NCBI GenBank assembly: GCA_016929205.1
Contig: JAFGJF010000408.1
Location: 1 to 5,498 of the forward strand
Reading direction: 5' to 3'
DNA from: Anaerolineae bacterium
GTDB taxonomy: Bacteria; Chloroflexota; Anaerolineae; JAFGEY01
Length of the DNA stretch: 5,498 nucleotides
Positions within the stretch are counted from its first letter, which is position 1; every line of letters begins with the position of its first letter. Under the pieces are notes generated by a model. It was not told where the DNA came from, ran no database searches, and saw only the letters and a program-made list of their open reading frames with translations. A program made the position numbers and the translations under genes. Shown here in pieces: positions 1-5,498 of this stretch.

Positions 1-25
1 ATCACGGGCCTCTACCGGACTGAAG

Positions 26-514
26 GTGAGCATCGCGATCCTGTATGTCCTGGTTGCGGTTTTACTGCTGCTGAACGGCGGTCTGATTTGGCTGCTGCTG
101 AGGATCCAGGACAGCGCTTACGGCGCTGTTGACCAGTTTACGACGCTGGCCCAAGAGATCGAAGGCGGAGTGCTTGTCGTTCCCATTCACGTCGACGAAA
201 CGTTCCCGGTAAGTGTCTCGGTTCCGTTTGAATACGACGAAACGTTCCCGGTCAACACGATCGTGCCCATCTCAACCACCCTTATGGTGCCGTTCGAAAT
301 TATGGGATCGACGATCAATATCAAGGTGCCGGTGGACATGTCGGTGCCCGTCGATCTGGACGTCCCGGTGTCGCTGATCAAGACATTCGAAATCAGCACA
401 ACCGTGCCCGTCAAATTTGATATGGATGTCGAGGTTCGGGTGGCCGATACACCCATCCCCGGCTATCTGACCGACTTGAAAGATCTGCTGCTCGGGATCA
501 AGTCCATTCCCTGA
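26..514 (+). CDS. Membrane-anchored Val-Pro repeat protein of unknown function (N-terminus uncertain)
   Basis: From the GTG at 26 the product is 162 residues. Residues 3-26 form one strongly hydrophobic helix (run of Leu/Val ending in LLLR), best read as a membrane anchor or uncleaved signal. After a short linker, residues 50-130 carry Val-Pro or Phe-Pro steps at 52, 60, 66, 74, 80, 88, 101, 107, 113 and 127. The spacing of 6 and 8 residues alternates at first and then loosens. Short hydrophobic strands between the prolines suggest an elongated beta structure outside the membrane. The tail is a predicted amphipathic helix (about 143-160). I do not recognise a named family; the style is one I associate with Chloroflexota hypothetical proteins. 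The frame is open to base 2 with no stop, and the site before the GTG is only a weak ribosome binding site, so the true start may lie left of the window. It converges with the caspase gene, 69 bases away, and no clear terminator is visible between them. Confidence 0.75.
   Translation: MSIAILYVLVAVLLLLNGGLIWLLLRIQDSAYGAVDQFTTLAQEIEGGVLVVPIHVDETFPVSVSVPFEYDETFPVNTIVPISTTLMVPFEIMGSTINIKVPVDMSVPVDLDVPVSLIKTFEISTTVPVKFDMDVEVRVADTPIPGYLTDLKDLLLGIKSIP
193..252 (+). repeat. 18-base direct repeat pair within the Val-Pro repeat gene
   Basis: The 18-mer CGACGAAACGTTCCCGGT occurs at 193-210 and again at 235-252, exactly 42 bases (14 codons) apart. Both copies encode Asp-Glu-Thr-Phe-Pro-Val in the same frame. 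Identity at codon level suggests a fairly recent internal duplication of a 14-residue (two-strand) unit. Confidence 0.85.
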
Positions 515-583
515 GCCGGCGTGGCGCTTCCCATGACGTGCAAGCAGTTGCGCGAAAGGCCGATGACCGCGTGTATCACGAAT

Positions 584-1747
584 TCATTCCAAATCAACGC
601 GTTCCAAGGTCTCCCAACTGCGTATCCACCATCGATTGGCGACGACCTTGTGCCCACCCCCTTGCTCAGCACAAAGAAAACGCCCGTTGCTGGCCCTAAG
701 GGCGACCTTGTTGCTGCCTAACTCGATCAGCTCAAACGTTTCCCAACTGCGTATCCAGTCGCGGCTGGCTGCCAATTCCTGCCCACCCCCACCTTCTGCG
801 CAAACAAACCGCTTGTTGCAGGCGCGAAGAGCAACTTGAGACCGGCCCAGTTCAATGAGATCAAAGGTCCCCCTATCTCCAACCCGGTCACAGTCGGCGA
901 ACAAGCCCGCATTTTCCGCTTCGTGGATGCAGATGTAGCGGCCATTTCTGACCCGAAAGGCCACTTTTTTGCCCGGCTCCCGGGTGATGTCAGGGCTGAC
1001 CACCGTAAACGGCCGTTGATCCTGAAAGCCGGTGACGGGACCATACGTATTGTATTGGGGACGTTGGCTGCCGGTTATGCGCTCACACACCTGCTGGTAA
1101 AAACGCGGATAATTGCCCTGGAAACGCCCATCCTGCCAGATGTTGCACAACGCCTGGGTAAAGACCCCGCCGCTGCGATATCCAACCGAACTAAATCCAT
1201 CGCGACATCCACCCATATGGATCATCTGCGCCTTGAACGCGCTCGATCCGGAAGCGTCTCGCACAGCCGCAGACAGCGGAATAAATGGCGTCGGCGCAAT
1301 CAAGGTGTGAAGCGAGCGATAGTTGGTGCCCGAGTTGCAACTGTCACTGAGCATCACCAGGCGGACGCCTGCCGCCATCTTGATCCATATATCGTCCAGT
1401 TCGTCGTCGACGATCGGGCGATCGTAGGCGATCAGGGTCTCGTCCTGCCCATCCAGTTCGTCACCTTCTGGGTCGGGCTGCTGCCCGCCATGGCCGGAAA
1501 AGTAAAAAACGAAAATATCCCCACGCTCAAGTTGTTCCGCCGACTCTTTGAGGCGATCGAGGACATTCCGGGCGGTGGCCTGCGCGGTTTTTAGCACAGC
1601 GATCTCGTAACCGAGCGGGCGCAGGATCATGGCCATATTGTCCACGTCGAGTTCACAGCCCCAACAGCCGTTGACGCCATCCCAGCCGTGATACCCGGCG
1701 GAATCGACACGTGTCAGGCCAACCAATAAAGCCATTGCTCTGTTCAT
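584..1747 (-). CDS. Caspase-fold peptidase (metacaspase/orthocaspase, C14) with C-terminal fascin-like beta-trefoil
   Basis: The product is 387 residues from an ATG at 1747. The frame stays open upstream to 2044, but an AAAGGAG site six bases before this ATG fixes the start. Residues 1-245 are a caspase-like p20/p10 domain. FYFSGHG holds the catalytic His86. LSDSCNSG holds the nucleophile Cys137, with Asp135 at the position that in metacaspases favours Arg/Lys before the cut. GGCRD (179-183) followed by GGVFTQAL matches the later strand and helix of the family. Residues 260-387 are three 43-residue repeats (VALRA-N-RF-CAE then WETFELIEL) typical of a fascin-like beta-trefoil, a fold that binds actin or glycans in other proteins. 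No signal peptide or membrane helix is seen, so it is probably cytoplasmic. Both dyad residues are present, so it should be active, by family knowledge possibly calcium-dependent. It is transcribed away from the SPFH operon from its own promoter. The physiological substrate is unknown. Confidence 0.9.
   Translation of the reverse strand: MNRAMALLVGLTRVDSAGYHGWDGVNGCWGCELDVDNMAMILRPLGYEIAVLKTAQATARNVLDRLKESAEQLERGDIFVFYFSGHGGQQPDPEGDELDGQDETLIAYDRPIVDDELDDIWIKMAAGVRLVMLSDSCNSGTNYRSLHTLIAPTPFIPLSAAVRDASGSSAFKAQMIHMGGCRDGFSSVGYRSGGVFTQALCNIWQDGRFQGNYPRFYQQVCERITGSQRPQYNTYGPVTGFQDQRPFTVVSPDITREPGKKVAFRVRNGRYICIHEAENAGLFADCDRVGDRGTFDLIELGRSQVALRACNKRFVCAEGGGGQELAASRDWIRSWETFELIELGSNKVALRASNGRFLCAEQGGGHKVVANRWWIRSWETLERVDLE
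587..970 (-). repeat. Three tandem 43-codon repeats encoding the beta-trefoil
   Basis: Conserved cores fall at bases 848-970, 716-838 and 587-709, in phase at 129 bases (43 residues). The second and third units agree at 25 of 41 aligned residues by hand count and share a perfect 17-mer on the + strand (TCCCAACTGCGTATCCA at 612-628 and 741-757). The first unit is more diverged. Three units of this size make one complete trefoil, so the domain looks whole. Confidence 0.8.
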
Positions 1748-1753
1748 CACACA

Positions 1754-1760
1754 CTCCTTT
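1754..1760 (-). promoter_or_regulatory. Ribosome binding site of the caspase gene
   Basis: On the minus strand AAAGGAG lies six bases before the ATG at 1747. It decides the start in favour of MNRAMALLVG. The open frame further upstream has a low-complexity composition and overlaps both promoters, so it is not coding. Confidence 0.85.
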
Positions 1761-1795
1761 CCAAATTCAAAAGCCTGTATGGCGTTTTCCAACAC

Positions 1796-1824
1796 AGCAT
1801 AACATACACGATGCAAGGTGTCAA
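1796..1824 (-). promoter_or_regulatory. Sigma70-type promoter for the caspase gene
   Basis: Read on the minus strand, a perfect -35 TTGACA (1824-1819) is followed after exactly 17 bases by TATGCT (1801-1796), which matches the -10 consensus at four of six bases. Transcription should begin near 1789, giving a leader of about 42 bases that contains the AAAGGAG site. The -35 overlaps a small palindrome, GTGT-CA-ACAC (1818-1827). Confidence 0.65.
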
Positions 1825-1850
1825 CACGATTACAAGTTTTGTTCCATGTC

Positions 1851-1879
1851 TTGACATAATTTGCCTTTTCATTTACAAT
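1851..1879 (+). promoter_or_regulatory. Strong sigma70-type promoter for the SPFH operon
   Basis: TTGACA at 1851-1856 and TACAAT at 1874-1879 are separated by exactly 17 bases and match the consensus at 11 of 12 positions. The start point is expected near 1886, leaving a 5' leader of about 98 bases before the ATG at 1984. The -35 boxes of this promoter and the leftward caspase promoter face away from each other, 26 bases apart, so a regulator bound between or over them could affect both. Confidence 0.75.
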
Positions 1880-1882
1880 AGA

Positions 1883-1917
1883 GTCAAATGCAAGCTTGTA
1901 ACAAGCGGTCATTTGGC
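1883..1917. promoter_or_regulatory. Palindrome over the transcription start: candidate operator or 5' leader hairpin
   Basis: An inverted repeat is centred on base 1900. The outer arms are CAAATG (1885-1890) and CATTTG (1910-1915), and the inner arms are GCTTGT (1894-1899) and ACAAGC (1901-1906). They are separated by three unpaired bases on each side. In RNA the outer stem could gain a U-G and a G-C pair (1884/1916 and 1883/1917). It sits just downstream of the -10 box, across the predicted start. It could bind a dimeric repressor or fold as a protective hairpin at the mRNA 5' end. There is no T-tract after it, so it is not a terminator. Confidence 0.5.
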
Positions 1918-1972
1918 GCAATATGCGTTTGTGGTCTCCTATAACTACATGACGTCGTGTTTCGCCGAGCCG

Positions 1973-1978
1973 AGGAGG
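1973..1978 (+). promoter_or_regulatory. Ribosome binding site of the SPFH gene
   Basis: AGGAGG lies five bases before the ATG at 1984. It falls inside the longer frame that begins with GTG at 1957. That upstream GTG has no comparable site and would add nine charged residues ahead of MKKIQ, so 1984 is the chosen start. Confidence 0.8.
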
Positions 1979-1983
1979 GTAGG

Positions 1984-3492
1984 ATGAAAAAAATCCAAAG
2001 CTGGAAACAACTTTTGTTGACGCTCGCAGTCGGGTTCGTGCCAACGGCGATTTCTTATACGCTGGGATGGTGGTGGGTGGGGACGATCTTTATGCTGCTG
2101 ACCCTCTTTGCGGTATGCTTTGCATTCGTACCCAAACTCCGCGTGGTCCTCTTTACCCTTTACGCCGCTGTCGTGATCGCAGTTGTTGCCGGCGCATTCA
2201 TTGAAAATGCAATCCCACTCGAGTGGGGCATCGGCGCAGGGTGGCGAACGATCATTGCCGGAACGGCGGGTATCGTGCTCGGAGTAGTTATCCCCTTTGT
2301 CGTATGGTATCCGATCATCTTTGTCTGCACCGTCTGGGTCATGGATCTCTCGAACAGTTTTAGCATTTCTTGGCGCAAGGCAATGCGGTTCGTCGCCGTG
2401 CGCGTTTTTCAGGTCGGGCAGCACGTCATTTCGGTCGATGATGGCGAGGTCAAATTCGACAATACGGGCGGGCTACTGTCCAACTTTGGCGGGCCCGGAC
2501 TTTTGCTCCTGGCCCCGGGCCATGCCGTCATCCTGCAAAACGCGGGCAAAGTCACGCGCATCTTGGGCCCTGGAATGCACAGGCTTGCCCAGTTTGAGAA
2601 TTTTTTGCAGCCAAGGGATACAAAAGGGATCGTCGATCTGCGTCCCCAGTTTGTCAGCAGCGAAGTAGAAGACGTGCGAACCAAGGACGGCATCTCGCTC
2701 AAACTCAAAGTTGGCGAGGCTTACCAACTCGAACCCACACACATCACTGATCAACGACCTGAAAGCCACTTTTCCGGCGGCGAGGGCACATCCAAAGTGA
2801 TCGGGGGGCCCGAGTACCCGGTTTACGAAGCGATTATCGAAAAGTCTATCCTCAAAGTCCCACGTGGAGGGTGGAAAACAGGCTGGTTTCCAAGCGACCC
2901 GACGCATATCCTGCGCGATGTGGTCGCAACCTACACCTTGGAGCAGATTTTCTCTTTTGACAAATACGACAAGAGCTTGACGCCCGATCAGCGCATCATC
3001 CAAGAGATCGAAGACCAGGTCAAAAAGCGCTTCGATCCGTCTGGCGGCGGCGTTTGGTTCAAGGGCTTTGATATCCGCCAGATCGAAATGCCGGAAGAGG
3101 TCGAGAAACAGGTGCGGAAAAGATGGCTGGCGCGTTTCGAGCACGAGATCAAGATCGAGCAAGCCAAAGCAGAAAGCGAAGCCATCGTCGAACTCAGCAA
3201 AGGAAGAGCAGATGCGCTTGAACGACTGGAAAGCGTCAAGCTCGATGCACGCCGAAGCAACCTTGAGTTGATCAAGAATTTGTCATCTTCTCTGGGCGCG
3301 ATAGATAATCGATCGATCGCTCAAAGCTTTATCAGCGTGGTTCAAGAGTTAACATCTCGGATTGGACAAGACGAGATTGTTGCAATCCGCTATATCGAGG
3401 CAATGGAGGCCATTGTTGGAAGTGAGGGGCCCAAAGAAGTGATATTGACGACGCAAGCACCAGGGCCTCCGGCTATGAATCGGCAGATTTAG
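1984..3492 (+). CDS. Multi-pass membrane SPFH/Band 7 (stomatin/flotillin-like) protein
   Basis: The product is 502 residues. Residues 9-120 hold four, perhaps five, hydrophobic segments (about 9-27, 30-49, 53-73 and 88-120, the last long enough for two). The SPFH domain follows from about 175: GPGLLLLAPGHAVILQNAG, then ILGPGMHRL, then KGIVDLRPQF, TKDGISLKLKVGEAYQLE and DVVATYTLEQIF (312-323). Residues 370-430 are a charged helical segment rich in Glu, Lys and Arg, likely a coiled coil. A flotillin-like IRYIEAMEAI motif (468-477) precedes a Pro-rich tail. SPFH proteins assemble into membrane rings or microdomains that organise other membrane proteins; the ligand here is unknown. Most family members have one membrane anchor, so the multi-pass region is unusual. 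A stretch of about 60 residues (251-311) between the core strands and DVVATYTL looks like an insertion. It is the first gene of the operon and divergent from the caspase. Confidence 0.88.
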   Translation: MKKIQSWKQLLLTLAVGFVPTAISYTLGWWWVGTIFMLLTLFAVCFAFVPKLRVVLFTLYAAVVIAVVAGAFIENAIPLEWGIGAGWRTIIAGTAGIVLGVVIPFVVWYPIIFVCTVWVMDLSNSFSISWRKAMRFVAVRVFQVGQHVISVDDGEVKFDNTGGLLSNFGGPGLLLLAPGHAVILQNAGKVTRILGPGMHRLAQFENFLQPRDTKGIVDLRPQFVSSEVEDVRTKDGISLKLKVGEAYQLEPTHITDQRPESHFSGGEGTSKVIGGPEYPVYEAIIEKSILKVPRGGWKTGWFPSDPTHILRDVVATYTLEQIFSFDKYDKSLTPDQRIIQEIEDQVKKRFDPSGGGVWFKGFDIRQIEMPEEVEKQVRKRWLARFEHEIKIEQAKAESEAIVELSKGRADALERLESVKLDARRSNLELIKNLSSSLGAIDNRSIAQSFISVVQELTSRIGQDEIVAIRYIEAMEAIVGSEGPKEVILTTQAPGPPAMNRQI

Positions 3493-3552
3493 GCTTCCAG
3501 GTTGCAGTTCGGATACACAACACGTTTGGCGCTCAGGCACAGGAGGTAACCC

Positions 3553-4431
3553 ATGACCAATTGCAGAGTCTGTCGAGAAGATATCAAGCCAGGACAAACT
3601 TGTCCACGGTGCGGCTATGACAATGGGCAGATCGGAGAGATCAGCCCGCTTGTGGCCTATTTTGGAAACGTGTGGGGGATTTTGTCCTTTGGATTGATCC
3701 TGTTACCCCTGTTTGCACTGATGTCTTTCAACTGGGTGAACAGCATCCTGCAACCGATCGCATCGATCATGGTTGCAGGACCCATTTCTCTGCTGGTCAC
3801 GGCAATCATTGCCTTTTATATGTATAGTCTGCGCAACCAGATTCACCACTATAGCCTGACCAGAAAGTTTAGAAAGAACCCGGGCAGATCGGTTGCCCTG
3901 TGGGCTTTGACATTTTTCGTGATCGCCATCCTCTTTGTCTTTTTCCTGGCATTTGCAATCGTAGACAAGGATTCGCTCGTTGGCCCGAAAGGGTATGGTG
4001 AGATGCAGGTGGAAGGCCTGCTTGTCTACGGAAGCACTGCGCACATGTTTCTCAAGCTGACGATGACAGGCGTCGTGCTCTTTACTTTTGTCTTCCTTGG
4101 GCTTTCGGCAGGGATGATGGCCGCGTACCTGTACGGGCATTATATGGAAAGTCACCTCCCTAACCCTCTCTATATGAACGAAGCACTGCTGATCAAAGTC
4201 GTTTTGGGCACGGTCAAACAGCAGATGGGCGAAGGCGCACTAATCAGCATGACAGGCATGGACAGGTTGGAGGACGCTGGCATTTCACTAGACCTGGCCA
4301 GTGAGGAAAAGCTTACAACCCAGGGCGGTGACACCGTACAAAAGGGCAAAACGTGGTCTGTCAAAGCAGATTGTTGGGGACGGGTAAACAATATCGAAGA
4401 AAAAGGTTTGCGCCTGATCAAGGTATCGTGA
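3553..4431 (+). CDS. Zinc-ribbon, four-helix membrane protein; possible NfeD-like partner of the SPFH protein
   Basis: The product is 292 residues, with AGGAGGT (3541-3547) five bases before the ATG. The N-terminus has two CxxC knuckles (Cys4/Cys7 and Cys17/Cys20, the latter as CPRCG), a small zinc ribbon. Four membrane helices follow at about 38-58, 68-92, 114-137 and 168-195. The final 70 residues (about 223-292) are soluble and predicted beta-rich, ending DTVQKGKTWSVKADCWGR then GLRLIKV. In NfeD proteins, membrane helices are followed by a small OB-fold ending in a similar Gly-x-x-V pattern, and NfeD genes sit beside stomatin-type SPFH genes. Position and layout therefore suggest an NfeD-like role, but similarity is weak by eye and I do not recognise a named family. 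It lies 60 bases after the SPFH gene and 20 before psuK, in the same direction, with no promoter seen in either gap. Confidence 0.85.
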   Translation: MTNCRVCREDIKPGQTCPRCGYDNGQIGEISPLVAYFGNVWGILSFGLILLPLFALMSFNWVNSILQPIASIMVAGPISLLVTAIIAFYMYSLRNQIHHYSLTRKFRKNPGRSVALWALTFFVIAILFVFFLAFAIVDKDSLVGPKGYGEMQVEGLLVYGSTAHMFLKLTMTGVVLFTFVFLGLSAGMMAAYLYGHYMESHLPNPLYMNEALLIKVVLGTVKQQMGEGALISMTGMDRLEDAGISLDLASEEKLTTQGGDTVQKGKTWSVKADCWGRVNNIEEKGLRLIKVS

Positions 4432-4451
4432 TGGCATGTTAGGAGAGACGG

Positions 4452-5411
4452 GTGTCGAATCACGTTTGGGATGACAACGGCCACGATGACGTGCCGCACG
4501 TCCTCGTCATTGGAGCGATGGCCGCTGACGCAAAAGGCCAACCCACTGTGGCATTGATGCCCGGCACTTCTACGCCGGGCATTGTTCGTCTAAGCGTTGG
4601 CGGTGTTGGGCGCAATATTGCTGCAAACCTGGCCCAATTGGGCGTACCCACGATCTTGATATCGGCGATCGGCAACGATCCAATCGGCAACCTGATCTTG
4701 CAGAATACGGCGCAGAGCGGCGTCGATGTCGCACACGTGATCACCAGCGAGCGACACCGGAGTGGGACGTTCATTTCGATCCTGGACCAAGACGGAACAT
4801 CGAGCCTGGCCATTGACGACATGGCCGTTGTGGACGCGCTGACGCCGGCCTTGATCTATCAAAACCGGCGTCTCTTTCGCGATGCGTCGATGGTCATTTT
4901 GGACGCCAACGTGCCGCCCAAAACGATCGACACGGTGTTCAACTTGTGCCGCCGGTACGACCGGCAAGTGTGTGTCGATCCCACTTCGGCCATCCTGGCC
5001 CCCCGTTTCAAACCCTACCTGCCCGATATCACGTTGATGACACCCAACCTGATTGAAGCCAAGACGATCGCCGGGATCGCCCCCGATCAAGAGATCGACG
5101 TGCAATACCTGGCGATGCAGTTGGTGTCGATGGGCGTCGAGATCGCAATCATCACGTTGGCCGAAAAAGGCCTTTATTATGCCACGTCTGATGAAAATGG
5201 ACGTGTCTTGGCATTGAACCGTGACGTTGTCGATTTGGCCGGCGCAGGCGACGCGCTCACAGCCGCCGTGGTCTTTGGGTTATTGAACGACCTGGCCATA
5301 GGCGAGGCCGTGAGGTTGGGCATTTCAGCCGCAGCGCTGACGATCCAATGCCAGGAAACAGTATGCCCCAATCTGAGCCTGGATTGTCTCTACGACGAGT
5401 TGGTGATTTAG
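4452..5411 (+). CDS. psuK: PfkB-family sugar kinase, assigned as pseudouridine kinase
   Basis: The product is 319 residues, normal for PfkB kinases. It starts at GTG, with AGGAG (4441-4445) six bases upstream; a later GTG at 4491 lacks such a site. The ribokinase fold is clear. HVLVIGAM (16-23) is the first strand. GGVGRNIAANLAQLG (50-64) is the PfkB N-terminal signature that holds the sugar. TPNLIEA (197-203) has the NxxE element. DLAGAGDAL (261-269) is the C-terminal signature, with Asp267 as the expected catalytic base and GAG as the anion hole. PsuK transfers phosphate from ATP to the 5' hydroxyl of pseudouridine in the cytoplasm. The family fold alone would not give the substrate. The assignment rests on the next gene, psuG, beginning three bases after the stop, the order seen in Escherichia coli yeiC-yeiN. 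Other nucleoside or ribose kinase activity cannot be excluded from sequence. Confidence 0.88.
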   Translation: MSNHVWDDNGHDDVPHVLVIGAMAADAKGQPTVALMPGTSTPGIVRLSVGGVGRNIAANLAQLGVPTILISAIGNDPIGNLILQNTAQSGVDVAHVITSERHRSGTFISILDQDGTSSLAIDDMAVVDALTPALIYQNRRLFRDASMVILDANVPPKTIDTVFNLCRRYDRQVCVDPTSAILAPRFKPYLPDITLMTPNLIEAKTIAGIAPDQEIDVQYLAMQLVSMGVEIAIITLAEKGLYYATSDENGRVLALNRDVVDLAGAGDALTAAVVFGLLNDLAIGEAVRLGISAAALTIQCQETVCPNLSLDCLYDELVI

Positions 5412-5414
5412 CAC

Positions 5415-5498
5415 ATGGCACAATGGGTACACCTTGGATCTGAGGCGCAAGAAGCGATCGCGGCAGGACGACCGGTCGTGGCCCTGGAATCGACACTC
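5415..5498 (+). CDS. psuG: Pseudouridine-5'-phosphate glycosidase, first 28 codons (cut by window end)
   Basis: The ATG at 5415 opens a frame that runs off the right edge after 28 residues. The end, AIAAGRPVVALESTL, matches the start of PsuG (E. coli YeiN has KPVVALEST at the same place). Glu25 corresponds to the active-site Glu31 of the E. coli enzyme. PsuG splits the carbon-carbon glycosidic bond of pseudouridine 5'-phosphate to give uracil and ribose 5-phosphate, using a lysine Schiff base that lies beyond this window. The start is three bases after the psuK stop, with no separate strong ribosome binding site, so translation is probably coupled to psuK. About 90% of the protein, judged from the usual length near 300 residues, is outside the window. 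Confidence 0.88.
   Translation, partial: MAQWVHLGSEAQEAIAAGRPVVALESTL

Noticed and set aside
193..252. The 42-base spaced direct repeats as a CRISPR or an attachment site.
   Set aside because: There are only two copies, both in the same reading frame of a repetitive protein, so an internal protein duplication explains them.
515..583. A shared bidirectional terminator between the two converging genes.
   Set aside because: Only a weak GC-rich 4-5 base stem with a long loop can be drawn and there is no T-tract on either strand, so no intrinsic terminator is claimed.
836..1594. A 252-codon open frame on the + strand opposite the caspase gene.
   Set aside because: It is antisense to a protein with clear catalytic motifs. 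Its translation has no recognisable domain and a biased Arg/His composition, and no ribosome binding site precedes it.
1923..1952. A nine-residue leader peptide (ATG CGT TTG TGG ... TGA) in the SPFH 5' leader, as in attenuation.
   Set aside because: It has no Shine-Dalgarno site, no run of regulatory codons, and no terminator/antiterminator pair after it.
1748..2044. N-terminal extension of the caspase frame by 99 residues, starting at 2044.
   Set aside because: It would cover both promoters and the start of the SPFH gene, has no domain character, and the AAAGGAG site marks the ATG at 1747.
2473..3162. A 229-codon frame on the minus strand inside the SPFH gene.
   Set aside because: It lies entirely opposite a well-supported SPFH coding sequence and shows no domain or ribosome binding site.
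4170..4541. A 123-codon minus-strand frame across the zinc-ribbon/psuK junction.
   Set aside because: It overlaps two supported genes in the opposite direction, has no domain, and looks like a codon-bias shadow.

Overview
The window is a compact bacterial segment, moderately GC-rich by eye. It uses GTG as well as ATG starts, has strong Shine-Dalgarno sites and has very short gaps between genes. I see no RNA gene, insertion sequence, CRISPR array or phage gene. The style of the proteins (orthocaspase with a fascin-like trefoil, SPFH protein, membrane-anchored Val-Pro repeat protein, psuKG pair) suggests an environmental bacterium with a complex lifestyle. Chloroflexota is my best guess, but this is an impression from the protein types, not proof.

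Layout. Bases 1-514 encode a membrane-anchored protein built of Val-Pro repeats; its frame is still open at the left edge. Converging on it from the other strand (584-1747) is a caspase-fold peptidase (metacaspase/orthocaspase type) with an intact His/Cys dyad and three 43-residue C-terminal repeats forming a predicted fascin-like beta-trefoil. A 236-base AT-richer gap (1748-1983) holds two back-to-back sigma70-type promoters, each with TTGACA and a 17-base spacer. It also holds a 31-base near-perfect palindrome over the expected start of the rightward transcript.

Rightward from this gap runs a four-gene run that looks like one operon. It contains an SPFH/Band 7 protein with an N-terminal multi-pass membrane region (1984-3492), a zinc-ribbon plus four-helix membrane protein whose C-terminal domain may resemble NfeD (3553-4431), a PfkB-family kinase assigned as pseudouridine kinase PsuK (4452-5411), and the first 28 codons of pseudouridine-5'-phosphate glycosidase PsuG (5415 to the right edge). 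No other promoter or convincing terminator is visible inside the run.

Working together. PsuK and PsuG form a known two-step route that phosphorylates pseudouridine and splits it to uracil and ribose 5-phosphate. The SPFH protein and its membrane neighbour could form a membrane scaffold, as SPFH/NfeD pairs do elsewhere. The divergent caspase shares their control region, so the most interesting possibility is a protease/membrane-scaffold stress module joined to an RNA-nucleoside salvage operon. That link is inference from gene order and shared regulatory DNA only.
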